The position numbers were made by a program, and so were the translations under genes. 45,744 bases of DNA from Deltaproteobacteria bacterium (GTDB lineage Bacteria; Desulfobacterota; BSN033; WVXP01): contig JAFDHF010000028.1 in NCBI GenBank assembly GCA_019308905.1, positions 1-45,744 on the forward strand. The letters run 5' to 3'. Numbering within the stretch: the stretch's first letter is position 1; every line of letters begins with the position of its first letter. The notes below the pieces were generated by a model. That model did not search any database and was not told the DNA's origin. It saw only the letters and a program-made list of their open reading frames with translations. Below are positions 1 to 8,550 of this stretch, in pieces.

Positions 1-1029
1 CATTTCCAAAGCCTTCTCCACCCGCCGCTCCAGTGGGCCGTTCGAGAAACTGGAGGCCATCTTGTCACAGAGACCCTCCAGGATAGCCTCTTCCCGGAGG
101 GGAGGCCAGTAGACGTGGCTTACCTCTTCAAAGGCGACAGCAGCACCTTTCCGGCTGAGAACCTCGAAGATATCGTTCGGATAGTAAGGCCTGATGTGAT
201 GAAGCCAGAGGAGGCGATGTCTCTCCTCGGGCAAATAACCTCTGCCCCGGTCTACCCTCTGTCGAACGAATCTGTAAAGGGCCCGATGGAAGGCGACACC
301 CTGAGCTGTCCCGAAAGAAGAGAAGATCATTCCGGCTCCATAGGAGAGAGCCTCGCTCGCCGGAAACGGAGCGGGCCGGGATCTGCGGAGTTGGTTGACC
401 CGCAGGAGGTAAACCCGAGCCTGGTTGGACAGCCTCACAATGGTCTGGATCCTCTCTCTCGTCCATGGAATCCCGGTTATGCCTTGAACACTCTCGATCA
501 GGCCCTGAAGCTGGTCCAGGAGATACCGCCGGCCTTGACATCCGTCATGGTATGGAACATCGAGGAAGAAGTGGGGAACCCCATACAGCCGCCCGAGATA
601 GCCGAAGAACTTGTTGCTCCCGTCACAGAGGTTGGAGGAGCTGATGAGAACGTCCGGTCTGGGGAGGAGATCGGCCATGGCCATTCCGAGGGCGATCCGA
701 TAGAAGGAACAGAGGTCTGTGGAGATCCTCGAGTCTCCCTTTTCCAGAAACCTGCCGCTTATGTTGAAGTATGCCATCAGTGAGGCGAGGATCTCAGGGT
801 GAACCGGGACGCCGCCCAGGCCGTAGACCAATTCGCTCGGCACGAAAGCACTCGACCAGATCACCGGCCTGGCTCGGCCGAAAGCCCCTCTGTAAGTATG
901 GAGCAGAAAGGAAACCCAGATTCTGAAAGCGGGGTTATCATCCCTGCTATAATAGAGGCGCAGAGGGAGTCTCAACAGATCGTATACGAAAGGCCTCTTG
1001 ACTATCCAGGCGATTGAGCGTTCTCTCAC
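1..1029 (-). CDS. 2-hydroxyacyl-CoA dehydratase family subunit (C-terminus off the left edge)
   Basis: The frame stays open from a GTG at 1029 to base 1, giving 343 residues without a stop. It resembles the HgdA/HgdB/BcrB/BcrC family, whose paired subunits carry an iron-sulfur cluster and dehydrate 2-hydroxyacyl-CoA or reduce aromatic acyl-CoA. Family landmarks are WSSAFVPSELVYGLGG near residues 58-73, Cys107 in DLCSFYRIALG and Cys135 in SSNLCDG. The first cluster cysteine, which would fall at about Ser59/Ser60, is missing, so this subunit has fewer ligands than its neighbour. The GTG overlaps the stop of the upstream dehydratase gene as GTGA, indicating translational coupling and an assembled two-subunit enzyme. 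Usual family length is about 380-430, so only the tail should be lost. The activator ATPase is not in view and may lie beyond the edge. The substrate cannot be told from sequence. Confidence 0.85.
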   Translation of the reverse strand, partial: MRERSIAWIVKRPFVYDLLRLPLRLYYSRDDNPAFRIWVSFLLHTYRGAFGRARPVIWSSAFVPSELVYGLGGVPVHPEILASLMAYFNISGRFLEKGDSRISTDLCSFYRIALGMAMADLLPRPDVLISSSNLCDGSNKFFGYLGRLYGVPHFFLDVPYHDGCQGRRYLLDQLQGLIESVQGITGIPWTRERIQTIVRLSNQARVYLLRVNQLRRSRPAPFPASEALSYGAGMIFSSFGTAQGVAFHRALYRFVRQRVDRGRGYLPEERHRLLWLHHIRPYYPNDIFEVLSRKGAAVAFEEVSHVYWPPLREEAILEGLCDKMASSFSNGPLERRVEKALEM

Positions 1030-2165
1030 AGGTCTCCCTCCCCTCGCGGGCCCCTGTCCCCGCCGGAAAGCATCTCCAGAAAAGCCTGAATTCTGGTCTG
1101 GACTCCGCCTCCCAGCCCTTTCCGGTATTCACTCTCGATCATGAGCATGGGGATTCCCATGGATTCGAGGGCTCCCTTTACAACCGGGGCTTCGTAGAGA
1201 AAGGTGTCACAGAACTTTAGGGTATAGTAGATTACCCCCTTGACTCGATAGGATCGTACCAGGTTCAACAGGAGGTCGAGTCTTCTCTGGGTTTCCTGCA
1301 TCCGGGCGCATGGGGGACGGAGCAGATAGTGACGAGCAAGAGATGTCCAGGGGTCATCTGTCAAGGGAATCGCCTCCTGGGCGTGCCTGCCCGTGACACA
1401 TAGATCGTAGGCCACCACCGTGCCTCCCCATGTTTCGACAATGGATACCAACTCCGGGTTTTCAAGCATGGAACCCGTCAAGAGTAGCGGGATTCCCTGC
1501 TTCCTCTGGCCCGGGCCGGACCTCTCAATCACGTTCTGCAACAGAGTGTCAAAACCTTGCCGGGGAAGAAGCCCGCCAGCCCTGGAGAGCTCACAAAACT
1601 CCTGACCCGAAAGATCGAGTCTGCCCTGAGCCATGAGATCGTCCACCTGCCGCAGCAAGTTCCGGGTCCTGTTTGAAGCCTCAAAGGAGAGATCCATTCT
1701 GGAAGGTGAAATGGAGACTCCAAAGTGGTGTGAGATCCGCTCCGCCAGCCTGCAAATCTCCTCTCGGAAATAGGCGAGGGCTGACCGGGTGGTGGTCCTG
1801 GGCAGGTCCATGAGATGGACAAAAGGAGGACCCTGAAAGTGGGACCACGCGTCGTAGAGGCGCCGCATGCCGTCGCATGTGTTCATAATCACCAGACCAG
1901 AGAGAAAGGTATAGGCCCCGGCCGCACCTTCTCCCATGATGGCCCTCACATAAGGGCAGAAATTCGGATCGAGATGGGCATCCCCCATTTCTGCCGGAGG
2001 AGTGGGGAGGAGCCTAAGGGGAGTGAGACCCGCACTCTCGAGCAGTTCAACCGGTACATAGCTGCAGCACCATCCGACCACCGGAGCACCGCCGGCTGAG
2101 AGGCCGGTCCTGAAGGACCGGATGGTATCCTCAAGGTCTCTGAGAAAGGTACTCTCCCCGGTCAT
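1026..2165 (-). CDS. 2-hydroxyacyl-CoA dehydratase family subunit (HgdB/BcrC-like)
   Basis: This 379-residue protein belongs to the 2-hydroxyacyl-CoA dehydratase/benzoyl-CoA reductase subunit family. The three cysteine positions expected for cluster ligation are present: Cys33/Cys34 in GWCCSYVPVELLESAG, Cys70 in NFCPYVRA and Cys97 in NTCDGMRRLYD. The start is the ATG at 2165, preceded by AAAGGGAGAG. It is the first gene of a two-gene minus-strand unit whose second member starts inside its stop codon. By family knowledge the pair forms a heterodimer that receives an electron from an ATP-driven activator and eliminates water from a 2-hydroxyacyl-CoA, or reduces an aryl-CoA. These enzymes are oxygen sensitive, which supports an anaerobic host. 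The exact substrate is not predictable here. Confidence 0.88.
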   Translation of the reverse strand: MTGESTFLRDLEDTIRSFRTGLSAGGAPVVGWCCSYVPVELLESAGLTPLRLLPTPPAEMGDAHLDPNFCPYVRAIMGEGAAGAYTFLSGLVIMNTCDGMRRLYDAWSHFQGPPFVHLMDLPRTTTRSALAYFREEICRLAERISHHFGVSISPSRMDLSFEASNRTRNLLRQVDDLMAQGRLDLSGQEFCELSRAGGLLPRQGFDTLLQNVIERSGPGQRKQGIPLLLTGSMLENPELVSIVETWGGTVVAYDLCVTGRHAQEAIPLTDDPWTSLARHYLLRPPCARMQETQRRLDLLLNLVRSYRVKGVIYYTLKFCDTFLYEAPVVKGALESMGIPMLMIESEYRKGLGGGVQTRIQAFLEMLSGGDRGPRGEGDL

Positions 2166-2183
2166 GGATCTCTCCCTTTATGG

Positions 2184-2213
2184 GATATACCCCATTCGAA
2201 AGGGCGGATTCAA
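2184..2213 (-). promoter_or_regulatory. Possible sigma-70 promoter for the dehydratase pair
   Basis: On the minus strand TTGAAT (2213-2208) is followed after 18 bases by TATATC (2189-2184). Transcription would start about a dozen bases before the ATG at 2165, leaving a very short leader in which the Shine-Dalgarno lies almost at the 5' end. This is a weak call because of the wide spacer and short leader. Confidence 0.35.
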
Positions 2214-2289
2214 CACCTTCTATGCGATCCAACCGTCCCTTTCCGATGAATCCGCATTTCCTCCACTCCCCGCTCGTGTCTTCCCTCTG

Positions 2290-2317
2290 TTGCACCGCCA
2301 ATGGGCAGTGGTATAAT
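2290..2317 (+). promoter_or_regulatory. Extended -10 promoter for the MoxR/TraB-like unit
   Basis: A perfect TATAAT at 2312-2317 is preceded by TGG, making an extended -10 element, with TTGCAC sixteen bases upstream at 2290-2295. Transcription should begin near 2324. This rules out the earlier in-frame ATG at 2301 as the start of the downstream ATPase and favours the ATG at 2367. Confidence 0.6.
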
Positions 2318-2366
2318 TGCCTTGGGAGGGGAGACGCCGATCCATGGAGACAGGGAGTGGAGGCAG

Positions 2367-3197
2367 ATGGAGTTTATTGCCCGCAACCGGGCCCGCATAG
2401 ATGATCTGGAACTTACCTTGGCCCAGCCGACAGAGTTGCGCATCCAGTGGGTAGGCCAGCAAGAGGTGATAAAGCAACTCCTGGCTGCATGGATGGTCAT
2501 CGATGAGAAGGATCTTCCCTTCAACCCCCGGCTCATCGGTAAACCGGGAGTGGGCAAGACCACTCTCGGCTATTCTGCGGCACGGCGACTGGGGAAGGCG
2601 GCTTACATGTTTCAGGCAACTATGGATACCCGGCCGGAAGACCTGATCATAACACCTGTGGTCACCTCTGGAGGATCTATAGGATATGCGGCGAGTCCTC
2701 TGGTGACGGCCATGATCAGAGGTGAGGTCTGTATCATCGACGAGGGGAACAGGATGAGCGAAAAATCCTGGGCATCTCTGGCTCCCCTGCTGGATGACCG
2801 TCGCTATGTGGAGTCCCTTGTGGCCGGGATCAAGATTCCTGCGGAAAAGGGTTTCCTGCTGGCTGTCACCATGAATGACGACACGAGCACTTACGAGATT
2901 CCCGAGTATATTCATTCCAGGTTACAACCGCAGATCTATGTAGATTTCCCGGAAAAGAATGAAGAGAAGATGATTCTGAGGGAGAACCTCCCCTTTGTCG
3001 ATGACGAGGTCCTCGACTATGTGGTCGAATTCCTGCAGCGGGCTCACAAGAACGATGAGATCTATACCGTGCGCGATGGCATCAATGTGGCTCGATATGC
3101 GGCAAAGCTCATCAAATCCGAAGGCCTCTCCGTGACTCACGCGCTGCAGGAGGCTGTCAGCATGACCCTTGGACGAGAGGTGGTGCAGTACCTGTGA
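2367..3197 (+). CDS. MoxR-type AAA+ ATPase
   Basis: This 276-residue AAA+ protein has Walker A GKPGVGKT at about residues 58-65, Walker B CIIDEGN at about 122-128, sensor-1 AVTMND at about 166-171 and an arginine-containing SRLQP following it. The arrangement matches the MoxR/AAA_5 group, chaperone-like ATPases that remodel partner proteins. The ATG at 2367 has GGAGG just before it and lies downstream of the promoter; an in-frame ATG at 2301 has no ribosome site and lies upstream of the predicted transcription start. Its stop overlaps the GTG of the next gene (GTGA), so the ATPase and the TraB/DUF5682-like protein are probably made in fixed ratio. MoxR genes usually sit next to a von Willebrand factor A protein; none is visible here. 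The partner process is unknown. Confidence 0.88.
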   Translation: MEFIARNRARIDDLELTLAQPTELRIQWVGQQEVIKQLLAAWMVIDEKDLPFNPRLIGKPGVGKTTLGYSAARRLGKAAYMFQATMDTRPEDLIITPVVTSGGSIGYAASPLVTAMIRGEVCIIDEGNRMSEKSWASLAPLLDDRRYVESLVAGIKIPAEKGFLLAVTMNDDTSTYEIPEYIHSRLQPQIYVDFPEKNEEKMILRENLPFVDDEVLDYVVEFLQRAHKNDEIYTVRDGINVARYAAKLIKSEGLSVTHALQEAVSMTLGREVVQYL

Positions 3198-5152
3198 CCT
3201 CGCCCTATACAGAGAAACAGGGCAACATCCTCTGTCTTCCCATATGCCATTATCGCATCGAGTTTGCCCAACTGGTCCGTACCGCTCTTGATGAGATCAA
3301 GCCCGATGCCATGGCTGTCGAATTGCCGGCTACACTGGAGAGTAAGATCCGCCAGGGCATTGAGCGGCTCCCCTTTGTTTCGGTACTTCTCTATGAGAAC
3401 GACAGGAGAGAGTCGATCTACCTTCTCATCGAGCCGGCCGACCCTCTCGTCGAGTCCGTTCGATACGCTGCCGAGAAGAGGATTCCCACCTTTTTTGTTG
3501 ACGTCGACTCGGACGAATATCCCCTTTTCAGGGACCCCTTACCCGATTCCTATGCTCTTCTAAGGATCGGCCATAAGGCCTACTATGAGAGTTTCCGGGA
3601 CTATATGCTCGATCATTTGAAGAAGTCGCCCCAGGACAGGATCCGTGAAAAAGGGATGGCTTTTCACCTTCAACAGTTGAGAGGGAGATTCTCTTCCATT
3701 CTGTTTGTCTGCGGTATGGTCCACATGGAGGGTATCCTGAAGGAGCTTCCTCTTCCCCAGGCCCATCCCATGGGGCGAATAAGACGCGGGACTGTTCAGC
3801 TTTTCAACCTCCACCCTGAGAGTATGGGTGAAGTTATGAGTGCTTTTCCGTTCCTGTCGGGGATCTACGAACTTCACCGTGGTGAGCTCCCACCCGAACC
3901 TGTCACGCGGCGGTACACCCCGCGCAAGACACTGAAGGCCTCCCCCTTTGAGGTCGTGGACGGTGGAAAGATCGCCTCCGAGGAGGGTGCTCTCCGCGAG
4001 TCCTTGGTGCGGTCGGCCCATCATGTAATCGATCCGGTCTCATCCATGATCGACCGTCAGCGGGTGAATCTGAGACTCTTTGAAGAGGCCGCCGTCCATT
4101 ACGGACAGGATACCGGGGAGAAGGTGGCCCCATGGCAGGAGAGAACATTTTTCAAATTCAGCCGCAACTACGCCATGCTGGATGGTCTGCTCCTGTCGGA
4201 TTTTTACCATGATCTCACCTCGGCCAGGGCCTGTGTGGATGACAATTTCTGCTATGCCATGTGGCGCCTCGGTTGCTACTATCCGTGGGTTGAAGAACCT
4301 GCCCGTCTGCCTACAATCAGGATATCGGGAGAACAGATCCTTCTTGGAACCAGGCGGATACGCATACGGAGGAGAATCCACAAGCCGCGCAAGCAACCCG
4401 TGGCATTGCCGGGCAGGAAAAGGCCCCGTGAACGTTTTCCCGGGGAGTGGCTCAGGGGGTTCGATACCAGAGCCATCTGCTCCTATCCGCCGGAGGATAT
4501 AGTCATTGAAAACTACGGGCAGTTTCTCAAGAAGAAAGCCGGCCACATGCTTTCGCAACGGGAGAGTCGCACCGTTCCCCTTACGGCTTCCCTCCTGGAC
4601 GGCATCGACATGAGAGAGACACTCCGAAGGTTCTACGAGAAAAGGATCTACGTGAGGGAGAACAGGATTGCAAAAGGGGCCGTCGGATCCGTTGTCGTCA
4701 TATTCGACCTCGACAGGGACAACCGGTTTCCTTACTGCATGACGTGGCACGGGGAACACGAGCAGGAATCCGACATGGCCTTCTACGCGACGGATCCAGC
4801 CGAAAACATTGTGGGACCTGGCATCTGTCGCTGCGAATACGGGGGATTCCTTTTGAGCTATCCTCCTCTGAGAATGCTGGACGTGTGGAAAGACCCGGAG
4901 TATCGCTGGTTCCACTCCAAGGCGGAGAAACTCCTCGTGGCTGCCCTTGATTACTCCCTCGAGAAATACGTGGTCTATGTAGCAGCTCAGCCGCCCCGCA
5001 GTTACCTCAAGGGGATGGCCGCTCGTATGGACCGGCAGATCGTCTACGTACCTATTGGAACTCTCTCGCCGAATATGTTCAAGAAGATCCGGATCTTTCA
5101 TGTTCTGTTCGGCCACGACAAGAGGGCTTTGGCCAAGGACTATATCTGGTAG
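3194..5152 (+). CDS. Large TraB/DUF5682-like protein coupled to the MoxR ATPase
   Basis: This 652-residue protein starts at a GTG that overlaps the ATPase stop. I do not firmly recognise the full length. The first roughly 180 residues resemble the TraB/GumN/DUF5682 group: CHYRIEFAQLVRTALDE, then KPDAMAVELP, a segment about solo residues and pathways of the form PADPLVESVRYAAEKRIPT with FFVDVDSDE, and later SSILFVCGMVHMEGILKELP, the position where TraB-like folds carry a GxxH motif. A basic stretch around residues 380-410 is followed by a C-terminal region of about 250 residues with alternating strands and helices and no motif I can name. No signal peptide or membrane segment is evident. DUF5682 proteins are known to occur beside MoxR ATPases, which supports the assignment. 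The biochemical activity is unknown. Confidence 0.6.
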   Translation: MTSPYTEKQGNILCLPICHYRIEFAQLVRTALDEIKPDAMAVELPATLESKIRQGIERLPFVSVLLYENDRRESIYLLIEPADPLVESVRYAAEKRIPTFFVDVDSDEYPLFRDPLPDSYALLRIGHKAYYESFRDYMLDHLKKSPQDRIREKGMAFHLQQLRGRFSSILFVCGMVHMEGILKELPLPQAHPMGRIRRGTVQLFNLHPESMGEVMSAFPFLSGIYELHRGELPPEPVTRRYTPRKTLKASPFEVVDGGKIASEEGALRESLVRSAHHVIDPVSSMIDRQRVNLRLFEEAAVHYGQDTGEKVAPWQERTFFKFSRNYAMLDGLLLSDFYHDLTSARACVDDNFCYAMWRLGCYYPWVEEPARLPTIRISGEQILLGTRRIRIRRRIHKPRKQPVALPGRKRPRERFPGEWLRGFDTRAICSYPPEDIVIENYGQFLKKKAGHMLSQRESRTVPLTASLLDGIDMRETLRRFYEKRIYVRENRIAKGAVGSVVVIFDLDRDNRFPYCMTWHGEHEQESDMAFYATDPAENIVGPGICRCEYGGFLLSYPPLRMLDVWKDPEYRWFHSKAEKLLVAALDYSLEKYVVYVAAQPPRSYLKGMAARMDRQIVYVPIGTLSPNMFKKIRIFHVLFGHDKRALAKDYIW

Positions 5153-5220
5153 AGCAGGCGAGTCCGGACTCCTTATGGCAGACGCATCGCCCCGGCTCGA
5201 AAAAACGACCAAGAGCGGGA

Positions 5221-6453
5221 CTACTCGAGAAAGATAGTGGACTCCTGAGGATGGTCCAAGGCAAGGAGGAGGAGGAGGTAGCGTTTCAGGACCTTGGTGA
5301 CCAGGAACTCGTCCTGGACTCGCTTGTGGCCGTTTTCGCCCAATCGCCGGGCCAATTGCGGTTGGTTGAGGAGCTTACGAATCTGGAGACTGGCCCCCTC
5401 GACAGAATGAACCAACATTCCGGTGTACCCGTGAATGATCTGTGCCGGAATACCCCCCACGGCGCTCCCGATGACAGGACGGTATTTCCAGAGGGCTTCG
5501 GAGACGGTCAGGGCAAATCCTTCCCTGAGGGATTTCTGGAGGACTACATCCGAGGCCCTTTGAAAGGCGTTTATCTCGGTGGGAATGGATGAGATCAGAA
5601 AGATTATGTGGATGTCCGGATCCTCCCCTGCCGCCTCTTTTACCTTTACAAGAACCTCCTCGGCCTCAGGATCGTCGGCCGCCTTGTCCCCCACGAGCAG
5701 GAGACGGCAGTCCACATGCTTTCTTGCCATCTTGAAAGCCTGGATCACCCCCACGGGGTCTTTCCAGGGATCGTATCGGGAGATCTGGGTGACAATGGGT
5801 TTATCCCTGGGGATTCCATACTTCTCCATGACGCTCTCAATATAAGGGGGGTCGAGGTCTCTGTTCTTGTCGGCCAGAGGATCGATGGCTGGATAGAAGC
5901 GATACTGAGGGATTGCAAGGGGCGGCGAGAAAAGCGGGGAAGAAAAGATCGCCGCGTCGTACTCCTCCACGAACGGCCTCAAGAAATCCCAGACCTGCCT
6001 GTTGGGATGGGACATATCGATATGGCAGCGCCAGACCCATCTGTTTTTTCGATTCCTGTGCCAGTGGATCAAGGCAGCGGGCTGCGGGTCGTGAACCACG
6101 ATCAGGTCTTCACTGAAATCCATGGCCTCCTTGTTCATCTCGTTGTAGGCCAGGTAGGTCTTGAAGACGTGTTCTTGAAAGGTTTCCTGCTTGCCTTGGA
6201 GGGCATTGTGAAAGGCCTTTGTTATGTCGAAAAAGTCGTCGCCCCCCTTGATCACTTCCCATCTGGCCTTCACACCCAGCTCGTTTAGAAGGGGCACCAC
6301 CCGGTGCAGCATCTCGGCCACACCCCCACCCACGGCCGTAGAGTTGATCATCTTTATCGAGCGATCGCCCACGTGGGAGGCCAGAATATAGAGTTCTTCG
6401 ATCACATTCCGGCCGACAACCTTCCTGTAATCCGATAAGCTGGGGATACTCAT
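5221..6453 (-). CDS. treT: Trehalose synthase TreT (GT4 glycosyltransferase)
   Basis: This 410-residue GT4 glycosyltransferase is close in pattern to archaeal and bacterial TreT, which joins NDP-glucose and glucose to make trehalose, a reversible reaction in the cytoplasm. The N-terminal acceptor-side motif NSTAVGGGVAEML lies at about residues 37-47, the hinge SRYDPWKDP at about 225-233 and the donor-binding REGFALTVSEALW at about 310-322, with the two family glutamates present. The start is taken as the ATG at 6453 (MSIPSLSDYRKVVG), with a GAGG upstream; an in-frame start 48 bases earlier would add a low-complexity tail unlike the family. It is the last gene of a minus-strand unit behind a DUF5752 protein and a metallo-hydrolase. 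Trehalose here would serve as an osmoprotectant or carbon reserve. Confidence 0.85.
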   Translation of the reverse strand: MSIPSLSDYRKVVGRNVIEELYILASHVGDRSIKMINSTAVGGGVAEMLHRVVPLLNELGVKARWEVIKGGDDFFDITKAFHNALQGKQETFQEHVFKTYLAYNEMNKEAMDFSEDLIVVHDPQPAALIHWHRNRKNRWVWRCHIDMSHPNRQVWDFLRPFVEEYDAAIFSSPLFSPPLAIPQYRFYPAIDPLADKNRDLDPPYIESVMEKYGIPRDKPIVTQISRYDPWKDPVGVIQAFKMARKHVDCRLLLVGDKAADDPEAEEVLVKVKEAAGEDPDIHIIFLISSIPTEINAFQRASDVVLQKSLREGFALTVSEALWKYRPVIGSAVGGIPAQIIHGYTGMLVHSVEGASLQIRKLLNQPQLARRLGENGHKRVQDEFLVTKVLKRYLLLLLALDHPQESTIFLE

Positions 6454-6532
6454 AGAGGACCTCAGAATCCCTGTGCCTGGAGCCCTGGGCCTCGGGAACA
6501 ACCTTGGAGCAAGGGAAGGCCCGGGACGCCAC

Positions 6533-7237
6533 CTACTTCATGTGTTTGTCGATAACCTGGATGATTCTCTCCCGCAATTCTTCCAGGGTATAGACGCTGA
6601 TATCGATCGCTCTGATCTTTCTTGCCAATTCTCTATCTTTCAGGCTCTCTTCTATCCACGTTGAGAAATCGTCTGACCGGAGTTGGGTGTAGAGCCGTGA
6701 CTCGATGAAATGGAAATAAAGCGAATCCACACTCACCGTATTCAACAACTCGCGAAATGACTTCAGATCATAGGCGAACTTGTCGGTAAGGTAGACGATT
6801 CTGATCGCATCGAGAAGATAGAAAGGCTTGTCAGCGGTTTTTTGAAAGACAGAGGGGTTCTCGTTCCTGTATTTCTCGATTGTCTCAACTATCTGCCTTC
6901 TCAGGCTCTCTATGGTACTGTGCTCTGTGAGATCCACAGTTGCGAGTTTTTCGGCCAGGGCCTCGTCATTGAGATACTTGGAGATCCAGACGGAGAAACC
7001 GTTTGTGTATGGTACGTGGACCTCTCGGAGCATTCGAAAGGCCGAGAAGGTGTGGTAGAAGATGGAAGAGTCGGGACACGTCCTGATGAGTTCCAACAGC
7101 TCTTCGAGATTCGAAGCCTTTTGCCCTGTCAGTCTCTCCAGGGATGCTCTGGAGCGGAACTGAAATACGCTTTGAAACGGTGCAAAATCGGTCTGTCGAT
7201 CCCTCATATGGTCTGTCCTAGAAGCCGAGACACTCAA
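6533..7237 (-). CDS. DUF5752 family protein
   Basis: This 234-residue protein matches the uncharacterised DUF5752 family, recognised by FYHTFSAFRMLRE at about residues 60-72, and is often found beside trehalose or glycoside genes as here. It contains an internal duplication: residues about 43-122 and 160-231 share the order helix, Phe/Tyr-rich segment, W-I, then a basic-acidic helix ending VETIEK or IQVIDK. It is probably cytosolic and helical; no signal peptide or catalytic motif is visible. The TTG at 7237 has AAGGAG eight bases upstream; an ATG at 7207 with AGGA is the alternative and would remove ten residues. It lies 26 bases after the metallo-hydrolase and 79 before treT. A role in controlling trehalose synthesis is only inference from neighbourhood. 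Confidence 0.8.
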   Translation of the reverse strand: MSVSASRTDHMRDRQTDFAPFQSVFQFRSRASLERLTGQKASNLEELLELIRTCPDSSIFYHTFSAFRMLREVHVPYTNGFSVWISKYLNDEALAEKLATVDLTEHSTIESLRRQIVETIEKYRNENPSVFQKTADKPFYLLDAIRIVYLTDKFAYDLKSFRELLNTVSVDSLYFHFIESRLYTQLRSDDFSTWIEESLKDRELARKIRAIDISVYTLEELRERIIQVIDKHMK

Positions 7238-7263
7238 AAGTTCGGCTCCTTACCGAAGTTGGG

Positions 7264-8271
7264 TTACTCCATCACAGGTTTTTCTCCCAGGGGGAGATCC
7301 CGGTCCCGAACCGCCCTGTAGTAATCTATGCCTTGCCGCGACCTGGACAGAACCCTCCCCTGATCGAAGAGAATTCTCAGGTGGCCCAGAATCTCCGACA
7401 CCCCCAGGAAGACATCGAAAGATCTGGTATTCGGAAACAGATTCTTGGAGATCTCGTAGGCGGTCTTTTCACCCTCGGAAAGGATGGAAAGCACCTTGGA
7501 GAGACGCTCCTCATGATGGCGGACGGCCTTCTCCACGGCCCCTCTAAAGTCCTCGAATGGTTCGCCGTGCCCGGGAAGAACCAGAGTAACCCTCAGGTCC
7601 GCGATCTTCCAAACAGAGCGCAGATAGTCGGCGAGGCTGGTGCTCTGAGGGCCCCCATCTTTTCGGGAGAGGTCGATGATCGGGTTGGGTGAGATGTCGT
7701 TGAGAAGATGATCCCCACAGAACAGAGCACCTCCTCTCTCCATATAGAAACAGACCAATCCGGGACTGTGCCCGGGACAGTGGATCGACTTGAGGGTCAT
7801 CTTGTCAAAAGGGATCTTCCCATCGTCATCGATAAAGCACACCTTGTCCGGAGGGTCTGACAATGCCTCCACCGCCGATTTCATGTAACCGATGGCTTCA
7901 TCCAGGGATTCCTTGGGAGTCCCATTTTGGTGAAGCACGGATACGAGGTTCCTTTGAAACCGACCCATCGATCGAATCCTCTCGTATGCCTTGGAATGCA
8001 TGTAGATCTCGGCGCCAGACAAGGAGGCGATCCTCTTTGCCTGGCCGTAATGGTCGATGTGGCCGTGGGTAATAAGGATCCTCCTGATATCCCCGACGTT
8101 CCGTCCCAACCTCGCAAGAGACTCTACCAGGACACTGAACGACTGATCGGTCTTGACGCCCGTGTCGACGAGGGTCAGTGGCTCCTCATCGATGAGATAC
8201 GCGTTGGCGGTCCTTATCGGGAACGGGACGGGAAGTTCTATCCTGTGAATCCTCCCCGCGAGGTCTTGCAT
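7264..8271 (-). CDS. MBL-fold metallo-hydrolase
   Basis: This 335-residue protein is a metallo-beta-lactamase-fold hydrolase. The metal-binding set is complete: His69, His71, Asp73 and His74 in THGHIDH, His168 in CPGHSPG, Asp187 in CGDHLL and His235 in PGHGEP. The C-terminal part, after about residue 250, looks like a winged-helix tail (SEGEKTAYEISKNLF) of the kind found in LACTB2-like and glyoxalase-II-like members. The likely reaction is hydrolysis of a thioester or phosphoester using two zinc or iron ions, but the substrate is not predictable. It is the first gene of the unit running into DUF5752 and treT, behind an extended -10 promoter at 8371-8379. The ATG at 8271 has GAGAGGG upstream. 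Confidence 0.88.
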   Translation of the reverse strand: MQDLAGRIHRIELPVPFPIRTANAYLIDEEPLTLVDTGVKTDQSFSVLVESLARLGRNVGDIRRILITHGHIDHYGQAKRIASLSGAEIYMHSKAYERIRSMGRFQRNLVSVLHQNGTPKESLDEAIGYMKSAVEALSDPPDKVCFIDDDGKIPFDKMTLKSIHCPGHSPGLVCFYMERGGALFCGDHLLNDISPNPIIDLSRKDGGPQSTSLADYLRSVWKIADLRVTLVLPGHGEPFEDFRGAVEKAVRHHEERLSKVLSILSEGEKTAYEISKNLFPNTRSFDVFLGVSEILGHLRILFDQGRVLSRSRQGIDYYRAVRDRDLPLGEKPVME

Positions 8272-8370
8272 CGATCGACCCTCTCCCTTATTGCAAAAAC
8301 GATGCCTTACTTCCCCTTGGTCGAGAGAGCAAAGTCTCCCCTTTCTTTGAATTTTTCACGGATTTTCTTT

Positions 8371-8379
8371 ATTATACCA
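8371..8379 (-). promoter_or_regulatory. Extended -10 promoter for the metallo-hydrolase/DUF5752/treT unit
   Basis: On the minus strand TGG precedes a perfect TATAAT (8376-8371), an extended -10 element. No good -35 hexamer is visible, as is common with extended -10 sites. The predicted leader before the ATG at 8271 is about 93 bases. Confidence 0.5.
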
Positions 8380-8550
8380 AACCATACCACAAGACATGAC
8401 CCCCTGCCAGGAGCGGGGACATGATCACACGATGAACTCCGCTTTTGTCCGCGAGCAAGGGCAGGTCGAAACCGGCTGACCGGGCAATACCGCCGGTGCC
8501 CAACAAGATCCCTGAAGAGGTCTTTCAGCCTGGAAAGGAGGCCTTTCTCA

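Noticed and set aside
2301-2366. The in-frame ATG at 2301 as start of the MoxR ATPase
   Set aside because: It lies upstream of the predicted transcription start and has no ribosome site.
5160-5171. The perfect 12-bp palindrome GAGTCCGGACTC between convergent genes as a terminator
   Set aside because: No loop and no T-run follow on either strand.
4040-5212. A 390-codon open frame antisense to the TraB/DUF5682-like gene
   Set aside because: No ribosome site and low-complexity composition; such mirror frames are common in GC-rich DNA, and the plus strand codes for a coupled, protein-like product.
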